From Chitinophaga oryziterrae (lineage in GTDB: Bacteria > Bacteroidota > Bacteroidia > Chitinophagales > Chitinophagaceae): 64,000 nt of DNA. The notes under the pieces were generated by a model. That model saw only the letters and a program-made list of their open reading frames with translations, was not told the DNA's origin and did not search any database. The DNA lies in assembly GCF_009758125.1 (NCBI RefSeq), contig NZ_WRXO01000001.1, positions 1,240,001 through 1,304,000 of the forward strand, read 5' to 3'. Each line of letters begins with the position of its first letter. Position 1 is the stretch's first letter. Shown piece by piece: positions 16,976 through 25,841 of this stretch. The translations under genes were made by a program, and so were the position numbers.

Positions 16976-17026
16976 AAAGGAACTGTAGAAGTAAAAGAAC
17001 TGTAGCAACAAAAGAACTATATATAC
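16976..17026. repeat. Three imperfect 17-base tandem repeats
   Basis: Units 16976-16992, 16993-17009 and 17010-17026 all begin AAA(A/G)GAACT; the first two continue GTAG. They lie 46-96 bases upstream of the receptor ATG, likely in its untranslated leader. Confidence 0.65.
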
Positions 17027-17071
17027 TAATACGACAACTGATAACTATATATACATCTTAATCCTCCTTAT

Positions 17072-19522
17072 ATGAAATCTATTGCCACATTTATTACCCT
17101 TAGCGTACTGGTCTGTAAGACTTTCGCTCAAACAACCCCTCCGGTAAAAGTTACCGGTCAGGTAATGCAGGCTGGTAGCAAGCCAGTTGAATTTGCTACC
17201 ATCACCTTATTAAAGGCACAGGACTCTTCCCTGGTAAAAGGCGCTATTGCCGATATCAGCGGTCTGTATGAATTTGAGCAGGTAAAACCTGGTAAATACC
17301 TGGTCGCTGCTGCTTATGTAGGTTTGAAAAAGGCTTACAGTCCCGTTTTCGAAGTAAAGGGTAGTACTGTTAAAATAGCCACTTTATCGCTTGGTACAGA
17401 TGCTAAGAATCTGAAAGAGGTGAGCGTGACTGGTAAAAAACCTTTCGTTGAGCAGCATGCCGACAAAATGGTGGTGAATGTAGAGAACAGCATCATCGGT
17501 GCAGGTGCTTCCGCCATGGAAGTACTGGAAAAATCACCAGGTGTAACAATTGATAAAGATGATAACATCAATCTGAAAGGAAAGAATGGCGTTGTTATAA
17601 TGATAGATGGTAAGCTCACCAATATGAGTTCCCAGGACGTTGCCCAGCTGCTGAAGAGTATGCCAAGCAGCAATATCGATCAGATAGAGCTGATTACTAA
17701 TCCTTCCGCCAAATATGATGCAGCTGGCAACGCCGGGATCATTAACATCAAACTGAAAAAGAACAAAACGGTAGGTACCAATGGGAATGTGAACCTGGGC
17801 TACGCTTACGGACTTACCCCCAAATATAATGCGGGCCTGAACCTGAACCATCGTAATGAAAAGTTCAACCTCTTTGGCTCCTATAATTATAACCACCGTA
17901 CAAACGAACAGCACCTGGGATTATACCGTACCAGTACGGATAACGGGAAGTTCACCAAATTTGATCAGCAGAACCTGAATACCAATACGCCTAACTATCA
18001 TGGAGTAAAAGTAGGTATGGATTACTTTATCAGCAAAAATCATACGATAGGAGTGATGGTAGATGCCGGTTTCAGAAATTCGACTTCACCTGTTGCCGGT
18101 ACTACGCTGATTGGTGGAAGGGAATCAATAGATTCAACATTGAGAACGAATTCAGAAAATAGTTCCAAATGGAGCCGTTGGGCATACAATATTAACTACA
18201 AAGGTGTGCTGGATACAATGGGCAAAGAGTTGAATATTGACCTGGACTATGCGCTGAACAAAGAAACCAAAACATCGAATATCTTTTCTACTACCTGGGA
18301 TGCTGCCGGTAAGAACTATATGCACGGTGATACTTCCCGCAGTTTACAGCCATCTAACATAAATATTAAAACGATCAAAATTGATTATGTAAATCCACTG
18401 AAACATGAGGCTAAGTTTGAAGCAGGATTGAAGTTCTCTTTTGTAAAGACGGATAACAATGCCCGTTTCGATTCTTTACGCAGCGACAACTGGGTGTATG
18501 ATGTGAACCGTTCCAACCAGTTCATTTATAAAGAGAATGTACAGGCCGGTTATATCAATTTTCACAAACAGTTTAAGAAACTGAGTTTGCAGGTAGGTCT
18601 TCGCGGAGAAGCTACACAGGTAGAAGGTAATTCTGTAACGATCAACCGTAAAACGGATACCAGCTATTTTAACCTCTTTCCCAGTGTGTTTTTGAGTTAC
18701 AAAGTATCGAAGAACCATCAGTTAGGGTTGTCTTACAGCAGAAGATTACAACGTCCCAGCTATGAAGATCTGAATCCCTTTGAGTTTTACCTGGACAGGT
18801 ACACTATTTTGTCCGGTAACCCTTACCTGCGCCCTTCTTATGCTAATGGTATAGAACTGTCGCATACTTTCAAAGAGTTTTTAACTACCTCCATCGGGTA
18901 TACACATACAAAGGACCTGATGACACAGATCATAGAAACAGGGAAAGACCCTGTAACCGGCGACAGCTCTATTTTAAGATATAAATATCTGAATGTGGCC
19001 AAGTCAGACAACTTTACGATGAATATTTCATTCCCTATCCCGATTACGAAATGGTGGAACAGCTTTACTTATCTGTCTGGTAACTATAGTAAATATCAGA
19101 CAGTGGTGAACGGTGAGAACGTAAGTATTAACGGTGGTGGATTCATGGCCCGTACACAGCATTCTTTTACCCTGCCTGCAGGGATCTCTACTGAGGTAAG
19201 TTTCTTCTACCTGTCCTCACAGATCGCAGATGAAGGGTTATTCAAGATGAAACCGATGTATGCAATGGACCTGGGAGTATCAAAACAGATCCTGCATAAG
19301 AAGGGTTCATTAAAGCTGAGTGTAAATGACGTTTTCAACAACCAGGTATTCCGTGGCACATTTGAAAATGCAGGCCGTTACACCTCAGTAAGAAGTAAAT
19401 GGGAAAGCCAGCAGGTGAGGTTGAATTTCACTTACCGTTTCGGAAGTACCAATATTAAGGCAGCAAGGACCCGTAAGACAGGTTTGGAAGACGAGCAGAA
19501 CAGGGTGAAGAGTGATAATTAG
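17072..19522 (+). CDS. Outer-membrane beta-barrel receptor (TonB-dependent receptor-like)
   Basis: 816 residues: signal peptide (1-19), a carboxypeptidase-regulatory-like beta-sandwich domain (about 24-105), a plug-like domain (about 110-230, including MVVNVENS, VVIMIDGKL and DQIELITNPSAKYDAAG), and a long C-terminal beta-barrel ending in FRFGS-type strands and a charged tail. It belongs to the outer membrane beta-barrel family related to TonB-dependent receptors, without a SusD partner. The ligand is unknown. An ECF sigma operon lies directly downstream, with a terminator between. Confidence 0.85.
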   Translation: MKSIATFITLSVLVCKTFAQTTPPVKVTGQVMQAGSKPVEFATITLLKAQDSSLVKGAIADISGLYEFEQVKPGKYLVAAAYVGLKKAYSPVFEVKGSTVKIATLSLGTDAKNLKEVSVTGKKPFVEQHADKMVVNVENSIIGAGASAMEVLEKSPGVTIDKDDNINLKGKNGVVIMIDGKLTNMSSQDVAQLLKSMPSSNIDQIELITNPSAKYDAAGNAGIINIKLKKNKTVGTNGNVNLGYAYGLTPKYNAGLNLNHRNEKFNLFGSYNYNHRTNEQHLGLYRTSTDNGKFTKFDQQNLNTNTPNYHGVKVGMDYFISKNHTIGVMVDAGFRNSTSPVAGTTLIGGRESIDSTLRTNSENSSKWSRWAYNINYKGVLDTMGKELNIDLDYALNKETKTSNIFSTTWDAAGKNYMHGDTSRSLQPSNINIKTIKIDYVNPLKHEAKFEAGLKFSFVKTDNNARFDSLRSDNWVYDVNRSNQFIYKENVQAGYINFHKQFKKLSLQVGLRGEATQVEGNSVTINRKTDTSYFNLFPSVFLSYKVSKNHQLGLSYSRRLQRPSYEDLNPFEFYLDRYTILSGNPYLRPSYANGIELSHTFKEFLTTSIGYTHTKDLMTQIIETGKDPVTGDSSILRYKYLNVAKSDNFTMNISFPIPITKWWNSFTYLSGNYSKYQTVVNGENVSINGGGFMARTQHSFTLPAGISTEVSFFYLSSQIADEGLFKMKPMYAMDLGVSKQILHKKGSLKLSVNDVFNNQVFRGTFENAGRYTSVRSKWESQQVRLNFTYRFGSTNIKAARTRKTGLEDEQNRVKSDN

Positions 19523-19558
19523 GTCCGACCTAGGTTTTAGGTACATATAAGGATGGAT

Positions 19559-19593
19559 AGGACGTGATCTCTCGTTAGATTGCGTCCTTTTTT
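19559..19593 (+). terminator. Terminator of the receptor gene
   Basis: AGGACG (19559-19564) pairs with CGTCCT (19583-19588), with an inner ATCT/AGAT stem, followed by six T residues. Confidence 0.8.
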
Positions 19594-19688
19594 AAACTCT
19601 CAATTGATTGGTTATCAGCGATTGTTACGATTTGGAAGAAATTTTTTTCCTGTCTAGTGCAACCTTTTTACAAAATAATGTCTTTATT

Positions 19689-20258
19689 ATGCAAGCATTC
19701 GCCAACAACTTGAACCAGACAACCATAACAGACCACCTGGTAGACAGGTGTAAACAAGGAGATGTTCGTGCATTTCGGGAATTGTACAACGCTTATTCAG
19801 CGGCAATGTACAATATCTGTTTGCGCATGACAGGAAATGTTGCAGATGCGGAAGACACGCTGCAGGAGGCTTTCATGCAGATATTCAAGAACATTGAACG
19901 TCTGGAGAGTGCCAGTAGTGTTACTGCCTGGATCAAGAGGATTGTGGTAAACCACTGTCTTTCCAGGTTGCGTAAAAAGAAAGTGTATTTTGAAGAAGTG
20001 GATAATATAGACGTGGAAGAGGACCGTGGAGCAGTAGATGAGGATAGTTTTGCCTGGACAGTGGCTGCGATTAAGGATGCTATACATGTATTACCGCAGG
20101 GCTACCGTACTGTATTGAACCTGTATATCTTTGAAGAGTATTCGCATAAGGAGATTGCCGTTATGCTGGATATTTCGGAATCTACAGTGAAAACGCAGTA
20201 CATGAGGGCAAAAGATAAAGTGAGGCAGATCGTTAAACAAAAAAATGTAATTCGCTGA
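19689..20258 (+). CDS. ECF-type RNA polymerase sigma factor
   Basis: 189 residues from the ATG at 19689. The upstream in-frame codons are rejected because sigma similarity begins about 25 residues after this start. Region 2 covers about 30-95 (FRELYNAYSAAMYNICLRMTGNVADAEDTLQE) and region 4 about 130-180 (LPQGYRTVLNLYIFEEYSHKEIAVMLDISESTVKTQ). It directs polymerase to a small alternative regulon. The stop codon overlaps the start of the next gene (TGATG), which has the look of its anti-sigma partner. Confidence 0.93.
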   Translation: MQAFANNLNQTTITDHLVDRCKQGDVRAFRELYNAYSAAMYNICLRMTGNVADAEDTLQEAFMQIFKNIERLESASSVTAWIKRIVVNHCLSRLRKKKVYFEEVDNIDVEEDRGAVDEDSFAWTVAAIKDAIHVLPQGYRTVLNLYIFEEYSHKEIAVMLDISESTVKTQYMRAKDKVRQIVKQKNVIR

Positions 20259-20806
20259 TGCCAGAAAAGAGTTTTGAGGATTTTATCAGTCAACACCGGC
20301 CTGATTTTGAGGAGCAGGGCCCGGGGCCGGGCATTTGGGCGCAACTGGAAAAGGAGTTGGCGCCCCCTAAAAAAGGGCTTGTATACATGCTGGGACGTCA
20401 TTGGCTGAAAGCTGCTGCCGTACTGGTGCTGGTAGTGAACAGCGTAATGATTTTTCAGTTTCTGCAGATGAAAAAGGCGCAACACCTGGAAAATGTATCG
20501 CCTGAGTTGCAGGATGCCAAAATGTATTATACCTCCCAGATAGAACAACGGTTAACAGCTATTAAAGCATATCCCTCTTCTGTAGTAGGACTGGATAGTT
20601 CCGCCCGTAAAGAACTTGAACTGCGTAACGAAACTTACCAGGTGCTGGAAGCAGAGTTAATACAAAATCCCGGAAATGAACGTATAAAAGCAGCCATGAT
20701 ACATTATTATCAGTTGAAAATGGACCTGCTGGATAAAATATTGGACGAGCTGCATGAAAAGCAGCCCGCTACACAAAAGCAACCTAATTATGAAAGAGAA
20801 ATTTAA
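20258..20806 (+). CDS. Single-pass membrane protein, probable anti-sigma factor
   Basis: 182 residues with a short cytoplasmic N-terminal part (about 1-48; FEEQGPGPGIWAQLEKEL resembles the conserved start of Bacteroidota anti-sigma proteins), one membrane helix (about 51-72), and a helical periplasmic part rich in Glu/Lys. It lies directly after the ECF sigma gene and overlaps it, the usual place of a cognate anti-sigma factor. No zinc-binding ZAS motif is present. The role is inferred from position and topology. Confidence 0.7.
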   Translation: MPEKSFEDFISQHRPDFEEQGPGPGIWAQLEKELAPPKKGLVYMLGRHWLKAAAVLVLVVNSVMIFQFLQMKKAQHLENVSPELQDAKMYYTSQIEQRLTAIKAYPSSVVGLDSSARKELELRNETYQVLEAELIQNPGNERIKAAMIHYYQLKMDLLDKILDELHEKQPATQKQPNYEREI

Positions 20807-21881
20807 AATACTGTTACTGCTGTTACTGCCCGTGTTTGCGTTTGGTGCTAAAGGAGACAGTGAGTTTAAAAGAGTCATCGTTAAGGAATTCAATAGTAAT
20901 AATTCATTTGCGACGTTGAACATTTCTAATAAATATGGTAAGGTCATTATTCATAGCTGGTCTAAAAACACGATAAAGGCGACGATCACGATTACAGGCT
21001 TTGGTAAGACGATAGATGAAGCAAAGGCGACGAATGACATGGTAGATATTGCCAATAATTCAGGTGGTAATGTAGTGAGCCTGCAAACGGTGTATAATCC
21101 TTCAGGTTCAGGTAGCAAGTGGTTTGCCTGGGGTAGCAGTAAGAAAGATTCCAAAGATTATGTGAACATAGATTATGAGGTGTATGTACCGGACGATCTT
21201 GGACGTTTAAACATTGAGAATAATTTTGGGGACGTTATTACTGATGTACTTTCTTTTCCTGCGGTACTCACTATGAACTACTGCAACTACGATATCAAGG
21301 AAGCACAGAAGTCGCTGGAAATGCATATGAATTATTGTCAGAAAGGGAAGATCGGAAAAGCAGAGGCCGTAATTGTAAAAGCAAACTATTCTAATATCCG
21401 TGGAGAATCCTTTGCATCACTTGTTACCAGTTCCAATTACAGTGAATATGTGTTGGGGGTAGTAGGTAAGTTAGAAGCAAAAGGTAACTATGACGATTAT
21501 ACTATTTCAAAAGTAGGGGCTATTACTACAAAGTGTACCTATACTGATTTTCATATAACGGATGTACAGACAGACATCAATGCGACCCTGGTGTATGGCG
21601 ATATGGACGTGAAAAATGTATCATCAGGATTTAAGAATGTTGATATGCATCTTACCTATGCCGATGTAAAGCTTGGATTTTTACAGAGCGCCAGTTTCCA
21701 GCTCAGGGCAACGCTTAATAGCGGAGAGCTTAAAACAGGTGAGCTGTCATTAAAAAACGTGAATTCTATTAAAAAGAATTCAAACCTTATATACAGCGCA
21801 ACATCAGGTAGTGGTGGCGAACAGTCGCCTTCAATAAATATTCAGGGAGTATATAGCGATATCGCGTTAAGCAGTCGCTGA
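20790..21881 (+). CDS. Secreted beta-rich protein (DUF4097-like)
   Basis: 363 residues from the ATG at 20790, where a signal peptide (about 1-20) begins; this overlaps the upstream gene by 17 bases. The mature part is a repetitive beta-strand protein with segments such as LNIENNFGDV, KANYSNIRG, KGNYDDYTISKV and ATLVYGDMDVKNV, suggesting a parallel beta-helix or DUF4097/adhesin-like fold. No catalytic motif is seen. It sits in the ECF sigma operon with a GIN-domain protein of similar architecture, so both may be envelope-stress outputs or signal sources. Confidence 0.65.
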   Translation: MKEKFKILLLLLLPVFAFGAKGDSEFKRVIVKEFNSNNSFATLNISNKYGKVIIHSWSKNTIKATITITGFGKTIDEAKATNDMVDIANNSGGNVVSLQTVYNPSGSGSKWFAWGSSKKDSKDYVNIDYEVYVPDDLGRLNIENNFGDVITDVLSFPAVLTMNYCNYDIKEAQKSLEMHMNYCQKGKIGKAEAVIVKANYSNIRGESFASLVTSSNYSEYVLGVVGKLEAKGNYDDYTISKVGAITTKCTYTDFHITDVQTDINATLVYGDMDVKNVSSGFKNVDMHLTYADVKLGFLQSASFQLRATLNSGELKTGELSLKNVNSIKKNSNLIYSATSGSGGEQSPSINIQGVYSDIALSSR

Positions 21882-21921
21882 TTTTTATAACCACAAATCC
21901 ATCAATCAAAAAATTCTTATT

Positions 21922-22662
21922 ATGAAAACGCAACTTTTTGGCCGGTCCTTTTACGGGCCGTTAGTGATCGCTTTGCTTGTACTTTGCTCTTTTACTATAG
22001 GTGACCGTAATGAACACATTAAAGGAAGCGGCACTATCAAACAGGAAGTGCGTACACAGAATCCTTTTAAGAGTATCAGTACTTCCGGTAATTACAATGT
22101 ATACATACAGCAGGGTAGTAAGCGCGATATACAGATAGAGGCAGATGATAACCTGTTGCCATATATCGTAACTACCGTAGAGGGTAATGAACTGCATATC
22201 AATACAAAGAAAGGGTATGAGATCAAGCCTTCGAAGACGGTCAATATTTATGTGACGGTAGAAGAGCTGGAAGCGTTGAATTCCAGTGGAAGTGGTGGTT
22301 TTTACAGTAAGAACAGTCTGAAAGGGGATAAGGTAGTTTTTTCTTTCAGTGGCAGCACGATAGCAGATATGGACCTTACTTCCAATGCGCTGAATGTACG
22401 GATATCCGGTTCCAGCAAGGTGAATCTGAAAGGGAATATTCCTTCCGCCAATTATGGAATTTCAGGTTCCGGTGATATTGATGCGTTCGATCTGCATTCA
22501 GATAATGTAAGGGTAGAGGTTTCGGGTAGTGGCAAGCTGGATGTATATGCGGATAAGAAGCTGGATATAAGTGTGTCTGGTATGGGAAATGTGCGGTACA
22601 AAGGTAATGCGTCTATCAGCCAGTCATCTTCCGGTATGTCAAAAGTCTCTAAAAAGGATTAA
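21922..22662 (+). CDS. GIN-domain (DUF2807) secreted protein
   Basis: 246 residues with a signal sequence (about 1-24) and a head GIN domain (DUF2807), recognisable from KGSGTIKQE, FKSISTSGNYNVYIQQG and repeated SGSG turns such as SSGSGGF, SGSGDID and SGSGKLD. The fold is a right-handed beta-helix-like structure whose function is unknown but is common in Bacteroidota envelopes. It is the last gene of the ECF operon before a strong terminator. Confidence 0.88.
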   Translation: MKTQLFGRSFYGPLVIALLVLCSFTIGDRNEHIKGSGTIKQEVRTQNPFKSISTSGNYNVYIQQGSKRDIQIEADDNLLPYIVTTVEGNELHINTKKGYEIKPSKTVNIYVTVEELEALNSSGSGGFYSKNSLKGDKVVFSFSGSTIADMDLTSNALNVRISGSSKVNLKGNIPSANYGISGSGDIDAFDLHSDNVRVEVSGSGKLDVYADKKLDISVSGMGNVRYKGNASISQSSSGMSKVSKKD

Positions 22663-22724
22663 TAGATCAGTTGTTGGTCGCTTGTAAGTGACCTCGTGTT
22701 AGTGGACTTCAATCCGCTAACATA

Positions 22725-22749
22725 CCCCGGGTATATTCCCGGGGTTTTT
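22725..22749 (+). terminator. Terminator of the ECF sigma operon
   Basis: CCCCGGG (22725-22731) pairs with CCCGGGG (22738-22744), then five T residues. The T-run runs into TTTG, which could be a -33 element for yajQ. Confidence 0.88.
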
Positions 22750-22767
22750 GTTTCCATGCTATTCAAG

Positions 22768-22775
22768 TATATTTG
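22768..22775 (+). promoter_or_regulatory. -7 box of yajQ
   Basis: TATATTTG matches TAnnTTTG, 22 bases before the yajQ ATG; TTTG at 22747-22750 lies 17 bases upstream and may serve as the -33 box. Confidence 0.5.
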
Positions 22776-22797
22776 CTGTTCCTAAATAATTTCAATT

Positions 22798-23289
22798 ATG
22801 CCGTCCTTTGATATTGTTAGCAAAGTGGATACACAAACACTTGATAATGCTATAAATACAGTAAAGAAAGAAATCACCACCCGGTTTGATTTTAAGGGTT
22901 CCCATGTAGAAATGGAGTTGAATAAGAAGGACCTTACTTTGAATGTGGAGGTGGAGAGTGATATGAAGCTGACCCAGGTGATAGATGTGCTGATCAGCCG
23001 GACAATGCGTCATGGGCTGGATGCGAATATCTATGATCTGAGTAAGGAGCCTTACCAGAGTGGCAAGGTCTACAAGAAAGAGATCCCGGTGCGGAATGGT
23101 ATCAAGCAGGAAGATGCCAAGAAGGTAGTGAAGCTGATAAAGGATTCCGGTACCAAGGTACAGGCTGCCATTATGGATGATATTGTGCGCGTAACCGGTA
23201 AGAAGATCGATGATTTACAGGAAGTTATGCAAAAAGTGAGGGAAGCGGACCTGGGTGTACCTTTCCAGTTTGTAAATATGAAGAGCTAA
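22798..23289 (+). CDS. yajQ: YajQ family nucleotide/cyclic di-GMP-binding protein
   Basis: 163 residues. It starts with the family hallmark MPSFDIVSKVD and continues through EITTRFDFKGSHVEM and a C-terminal TGKKIDDLQEVMQKVRE block. The fold is two ferredoxin-like domains. Some members bind cyclic di-GMP and act with LysR-type regulators; in most bacteria the role is unclear. Single gene. Confidence 0.93.
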   Translation: MPSFDIVSKVDTQTLDNAINTVKKEITTRFDFKGSHVEMELNKKDLTLNVEVESDMKLTQVIDVLISRTMRHGLDANIYDLSKEPYQSGKVYKKEIPVRNGIKQEDAKKVVKLIKDSGTKVQAAIMDDIVRVTGKKIDDLQEVMQKVREADLGVPFQFVNMKS

Positions 23290-23330
23290 AAATATTTCGG
23301 TTATAAAGGTCTGAAATTGAAAAATATTAT

Positions 23331-23338
23331 TACCTTTG
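23331..23338 (+). promoter_or_regulatory. -7 box of rpmE2
   Basis: TACCTTTG matches TAnnTTTG and is followed by CAGCC; it implies a leader of about 75 bases before the rpmE2 ATG. The -33 element is not clear. Confidence 0.5.
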
Positions 23339-23419
23339 CAGCCTGTATTATAATAATATTCGTATGAGACCAAACCAGGTGTGAGGTTAGCGTACGATAA
23401 CTAAAGAAAATTAATTCAA

Positions 23420-23671
23420 ATGAAACAGGGAATCCATCCGGAAAATTACAGATTTGTAATATTCAAAGATATGTCTAACGGTACTGCTTTCTTAAGCCGT
23501 TCTACCGCCAGTTCTAAGGAAATGCTGAAATGGGAAGATGGTAACGAGTACCCGGTAATTAAGCTGGAAATCTCCAACACTTCTCACCCGTTCTACACTG
23601 GTAAGAACATCCTGTTGGATACAGCTGGTCGTATCGACAAGTTCAACAAACGTTACGCAAAGAAAGCCTAG
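23420..23671 (+). CDS. rpmE2: 50S ribosomal protein L31 type B
   Basis: 83 residues, beginning [19 protein letters not shown] and ending NKRYAKKA. The zinc-binding cysteines of type A L31 are absent, which defines the zinc-free type B. The paralogue swap between the two forms is a known response to zinc limitation in other bacteria; no zinc-regulated operator was recognised here. Confidence 0.96.
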   Translation: MKQGIHPENYRFVIFKDMSNGTAFLSRSTASSKEMLKWEDGNEYPVIKLEISNTSHPFYTGKNILLDTAGRIDKFNKRYAKKA

Positions 23672-23698
23672 TCTGGCCTCTTTCAAAATAATTATAGA

Positions 23699-23729
23699 AT
23701 CCCATCGGCTTTTTCGATGGGATTTTTTA
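23699..23729 (+). terminator. Terminator of rpmE2
   Basis: ATCCCATCG (23699-23707) pairs perfectly with CGATGGGAT (23715-23723), then a T-run. Confidence 0.9.
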
Positions 23730-23741
23730 TTTTTAGCCTTT

Positions 23742-24887
23742 ATGGAGCGGAATTACATTCTATTCGACACACCCGCACGCGATTTGTTATTCCCCTTTAC
23801 TCACACAAGACCGGTAGCGGCTTGCCGCGTGGGTATTCTTACTATCCGCGAAAAATGGGATCTGTTCCTGGGTACTGGTACCAGTTATTTTACTGTTCCC
23901 CATTTACAGGAGAAATACCCGATAAAACAACATACCGTGAATGTCCTGATCAATGGACATATACTTCCCTCTAAAACATTAGTGAAAGCGATCCTTTCCC
24001 TGGAAACAGGGCAGGAGCTATATAAGGATAATACAGTGCTGGCTAAGGTAGCGGCAGTGGAAATGCCGGATGTAACGTCCAGGGTGGCTTTTACGGATGC
24101 CGTGAGCATGATTAACTATCCCTGGGATATTACTTTGCTGAACGACCAGGCACTGCGGGAAGATTTTGAGCTGCTGACTGCCGGCCGGGAATCTGCTCCT
24201 TTACCGGAGAATAACCAGGTACGCGGGAGGGAAAATATCTTTTTTGAGCCAGGTGCAGTAGTGAATTTTAGTATGCTGAACGCCAGTACAGGCCCTATTT
24301 ATATAGGACGTAATGCGGAAGTGATGGAAGGGTGTTTAATAAGAGGGCCTTTTGCACTGGGAGAAGGTGGTGTATTGAAAATGGGGACTAAAATTTACGG
24401 GGCCACTTCACTGGGACCCGGTTGTGTAGGAGGTGGAGAGATCAAGAATGTAGTCATGTTCGGATATTCTAATAAAGGGCATGAAGGTTACCTGGGAGAT
24501 GCAGTACTGGGAGAATGGTGTAATCTGGGAGGAAATACCACCTGTTCTAACCTGAAAAACAACGGCGGCGTAGTGAAAGTATGGCTGGAGGCCCGTAAGG
24601 AGGCTTTCCCAGCAGGACGGAAATGTGGTTTGATTATGGGCGACTACAGCCGTTGTGGAATAGGAACAATGTTTAATACAGGTACCGTAGTCGGTGTTTC
24701 AAGTAATATCTTTGGGGGCGATTTTCAGCCTAAGTTTGTGCCTTCATTTGCCTGGGGAGTACAAGGGAAATATAGACTGGAAGAAGCTTTACGGGATGCT
24801 GGTGTGTGGATGCAGTTTAAAGGGCAGACATTGGGAGAAGTGGAAGAACGGCTGTTAACAGCTGTGTATCAATCAACCGGTAATTAA
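23742..24887 (+). CDS. GlmU-like sugar-phosphate nucleotidyltransferase/acetyltransferase family protein
   Basis: 381 residues of the Bacteroidota GlmU-like family. The N-terminal part (1-180) is a degenerate nucleotidyltransferase domain starting MERNYILFDTPARDLLFPFT. The C-terminal part is a left-handed beta-helix with hexapeptide repeats (FFEPGAVVNFSMLNAS, PIYIGRNAEVMEG, LGPGCVGGGEI, KGHEGYLGDAVLGEW). It probably modifies a sugar phosphate, but the classical GlmU N-terminal GGLGTRM-like motif is missing, so peptidoglycan precursor synthesis should not be assumed. Twenty bases separate it from tpiA. Confidence 0.8.
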   Translation: MERNYILFDTPARDLLFPFTHTRPVAACRVGILTIREKWDLFLGTGTSYFTVPHLQEKYPIKQHTVNVLINGHILPSKTLVKAILSLETGQELYKDNTVLAKVAAVEMPDVTSRVAFTDAVSMINYPWDITLLNDQALREDFELLTAGRESAPLPENNQVRGRENIFFEPGAVVNFSMLNASTGPIYIGRNAEVMEGCLIRGPFALGEGGVLKMGTKIYGATSLGPGCVGGGEIKNVVMFGYSNKGHEGYLGDAVLGEWCNLGGNTTCSNLKNNGGVVKVWLEARKEAFPAGRKCGLIMGDYSRCGIGTMFNTGTVVGVSSNIFGGDFQPKFVPSFAWGVQGKYRLEEALRDAGVWMQFKGQTLGEVEERLLTAVYQSTGN

Positions 24888-24907
24888 TTATTCAATTAGA
24901 TATAGAC

Positions 24908-25669
24908 ATGAGAAAAAAAATTGTAGCTGGAAACTGGAAAATGAACCTGACACTAGCTCAGGGCGAACAGTTGATCAATGACATTTTGCAGGCCGGCCTG
25001 AAGTTGCAGGACGGTCAGGAAGTAGTGGTAGCCACTCCTTTTCCTTACCTGTTGAAGGCAAAGTCATTGTTAAAGAACAATCCTGGTTTTTACCTGGCAG
25101 CGCAAAATGTTGCTTCTGAGAAGTCCGGTGCTTATACCGGTGAAGTATCTGCAGAGATGCTGAAATCTGTTGGAGTTGATTACGTAATAATCGGCCATTC
25201 TGAAAGAAGGGAGTATTTCCTGGAGAGCAATGCTGCACTGGCAAAGAAAATTGATCTCTCGCTGGCAAATGGCCTGAAACCTATTTTCTGCTGTGGAGAG
25301 CCGCTGGAAATCAGGAAGGCAGAAACGCAGAATGATTATGTGGCTAAGCAACTGGAAGAAAGCCTGTATCATTTGAGTGCAGAGCAACTGAAAGATGTGG
25401 TGATTGCTTATGAGCCAATCTGGGCGATCGGTACCGGTTTAACGGCAAGTGCCGGGCAGGCGCAGGACATGCATGCTTTTATCCGTTCCCAGATAGCTGC
25501 GAAATACGGCAGGGAAGCTGCTTTGCATGTGAGCATCCTGTATGGTGGCAGTGCAAAACCTTCCAATGCAGAAGAACTGTTTGCCTCTCCTGATGTAGAT
25601 GGCGGTCTGATCGGCGGAGCGTCTCTGGTAGCTGCGGATTTTGTTGCTATCATTCAGAAACTGGCTTAA
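24908..25669 (+). CDS. tpiA: Triosephosphate isomerase
   Basis: 253 residues. The active-site residues are in place: K11 in NWKMN, H97 in IIGHSERREYF and E169 in AYEPIWAIGTG, with the phosphate-binding YGGSAKPSNA near the C-terminus. It interconverts dihydroxyacetone phosphate and glyceraldehyde 3-phosphate. Followed by a GC-rich stem-loop. Confidence 0.98.
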   Translation: MRKKIVAGNWKMNLTLAQGEQLINDILQAGLKLQDGQEVVVATPFPYLLKAKSLLKNNPGFYLAAQNVASEKSGAYTGEVSAEMLKSVGVDYVIIGHSERREYFLESNAALAKKIDLSLANGLKPIFCCGEPLEIRKAETQNDYVAKQLEESLYHLSAEQLKDVVIAYEPIWAIGTGLTASAGQAQDMHAFIRSQIAAKYGREAALHVSILYGGSAKPSNAEELFASPDVDGGLIGGASLVAADFVAIIQKLA

Positions 25670-25687
25670 TTATATTGAGATATAGTG

Positions 25688-25724
25688 CGGGGCACTGTTC
25701 GCAAAAGCGGGCAGTGCCCCGTTT
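25688..25724 (+). terminator. Terminator of tpiA
   Basis: CGGGGCACTG (25688-25697) pairs perfectly with CAGTGCCCCG (25712-25721); three T residues follow. Confidence 0.8.
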
Positions 25725-25745
25725 GCGTTATTATTTAGCAAAAAA

Positions 25746-25768
25746 TACTAAAAAAGTTAGTAAATGTG
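25746..25768 (+). promoter_or_regulatory. Second copy of the 7-3-7 dyad over a -7-like box
   Basis: TACTAAA-AAA-GTTAGTA (25746-25762) has the same architecture as the dyad at 9790-9806 with one arm mismatch. It is likewise joined to a -7-like box, TAAATGTG (25761-25768), which differs from TAnnTTTG by one base. It lies 74 bases before the 2H phosphoesterase ATG. Confidence 0.45.
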
Positions 25769-25841
25769 ATTATTGTAATGTATATTTGTGATGTCAATAT
25801 TCAAATAACCAATTCACTTTAAGTCTTAAACTTATTTGGTT

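Larger units (their letters stand above)
16727..17071. other. Intergenic region before the TonB-type receptor
   Basis: 345 bases without a gene. It begins with a terminator and ends with three 17-base tandem repeats at 16976-17026. No exact TAnnTTTG box was found, so the promoter cannot be fixed. Confidence 0.5.

Noticed and set aside
19608..19688. Extended N-terminus of the ECF sigma factor
   Set aside because: The 27 additional codons are hydrophobic and lack sigma similarity; the ATG at 19689 fits the family.
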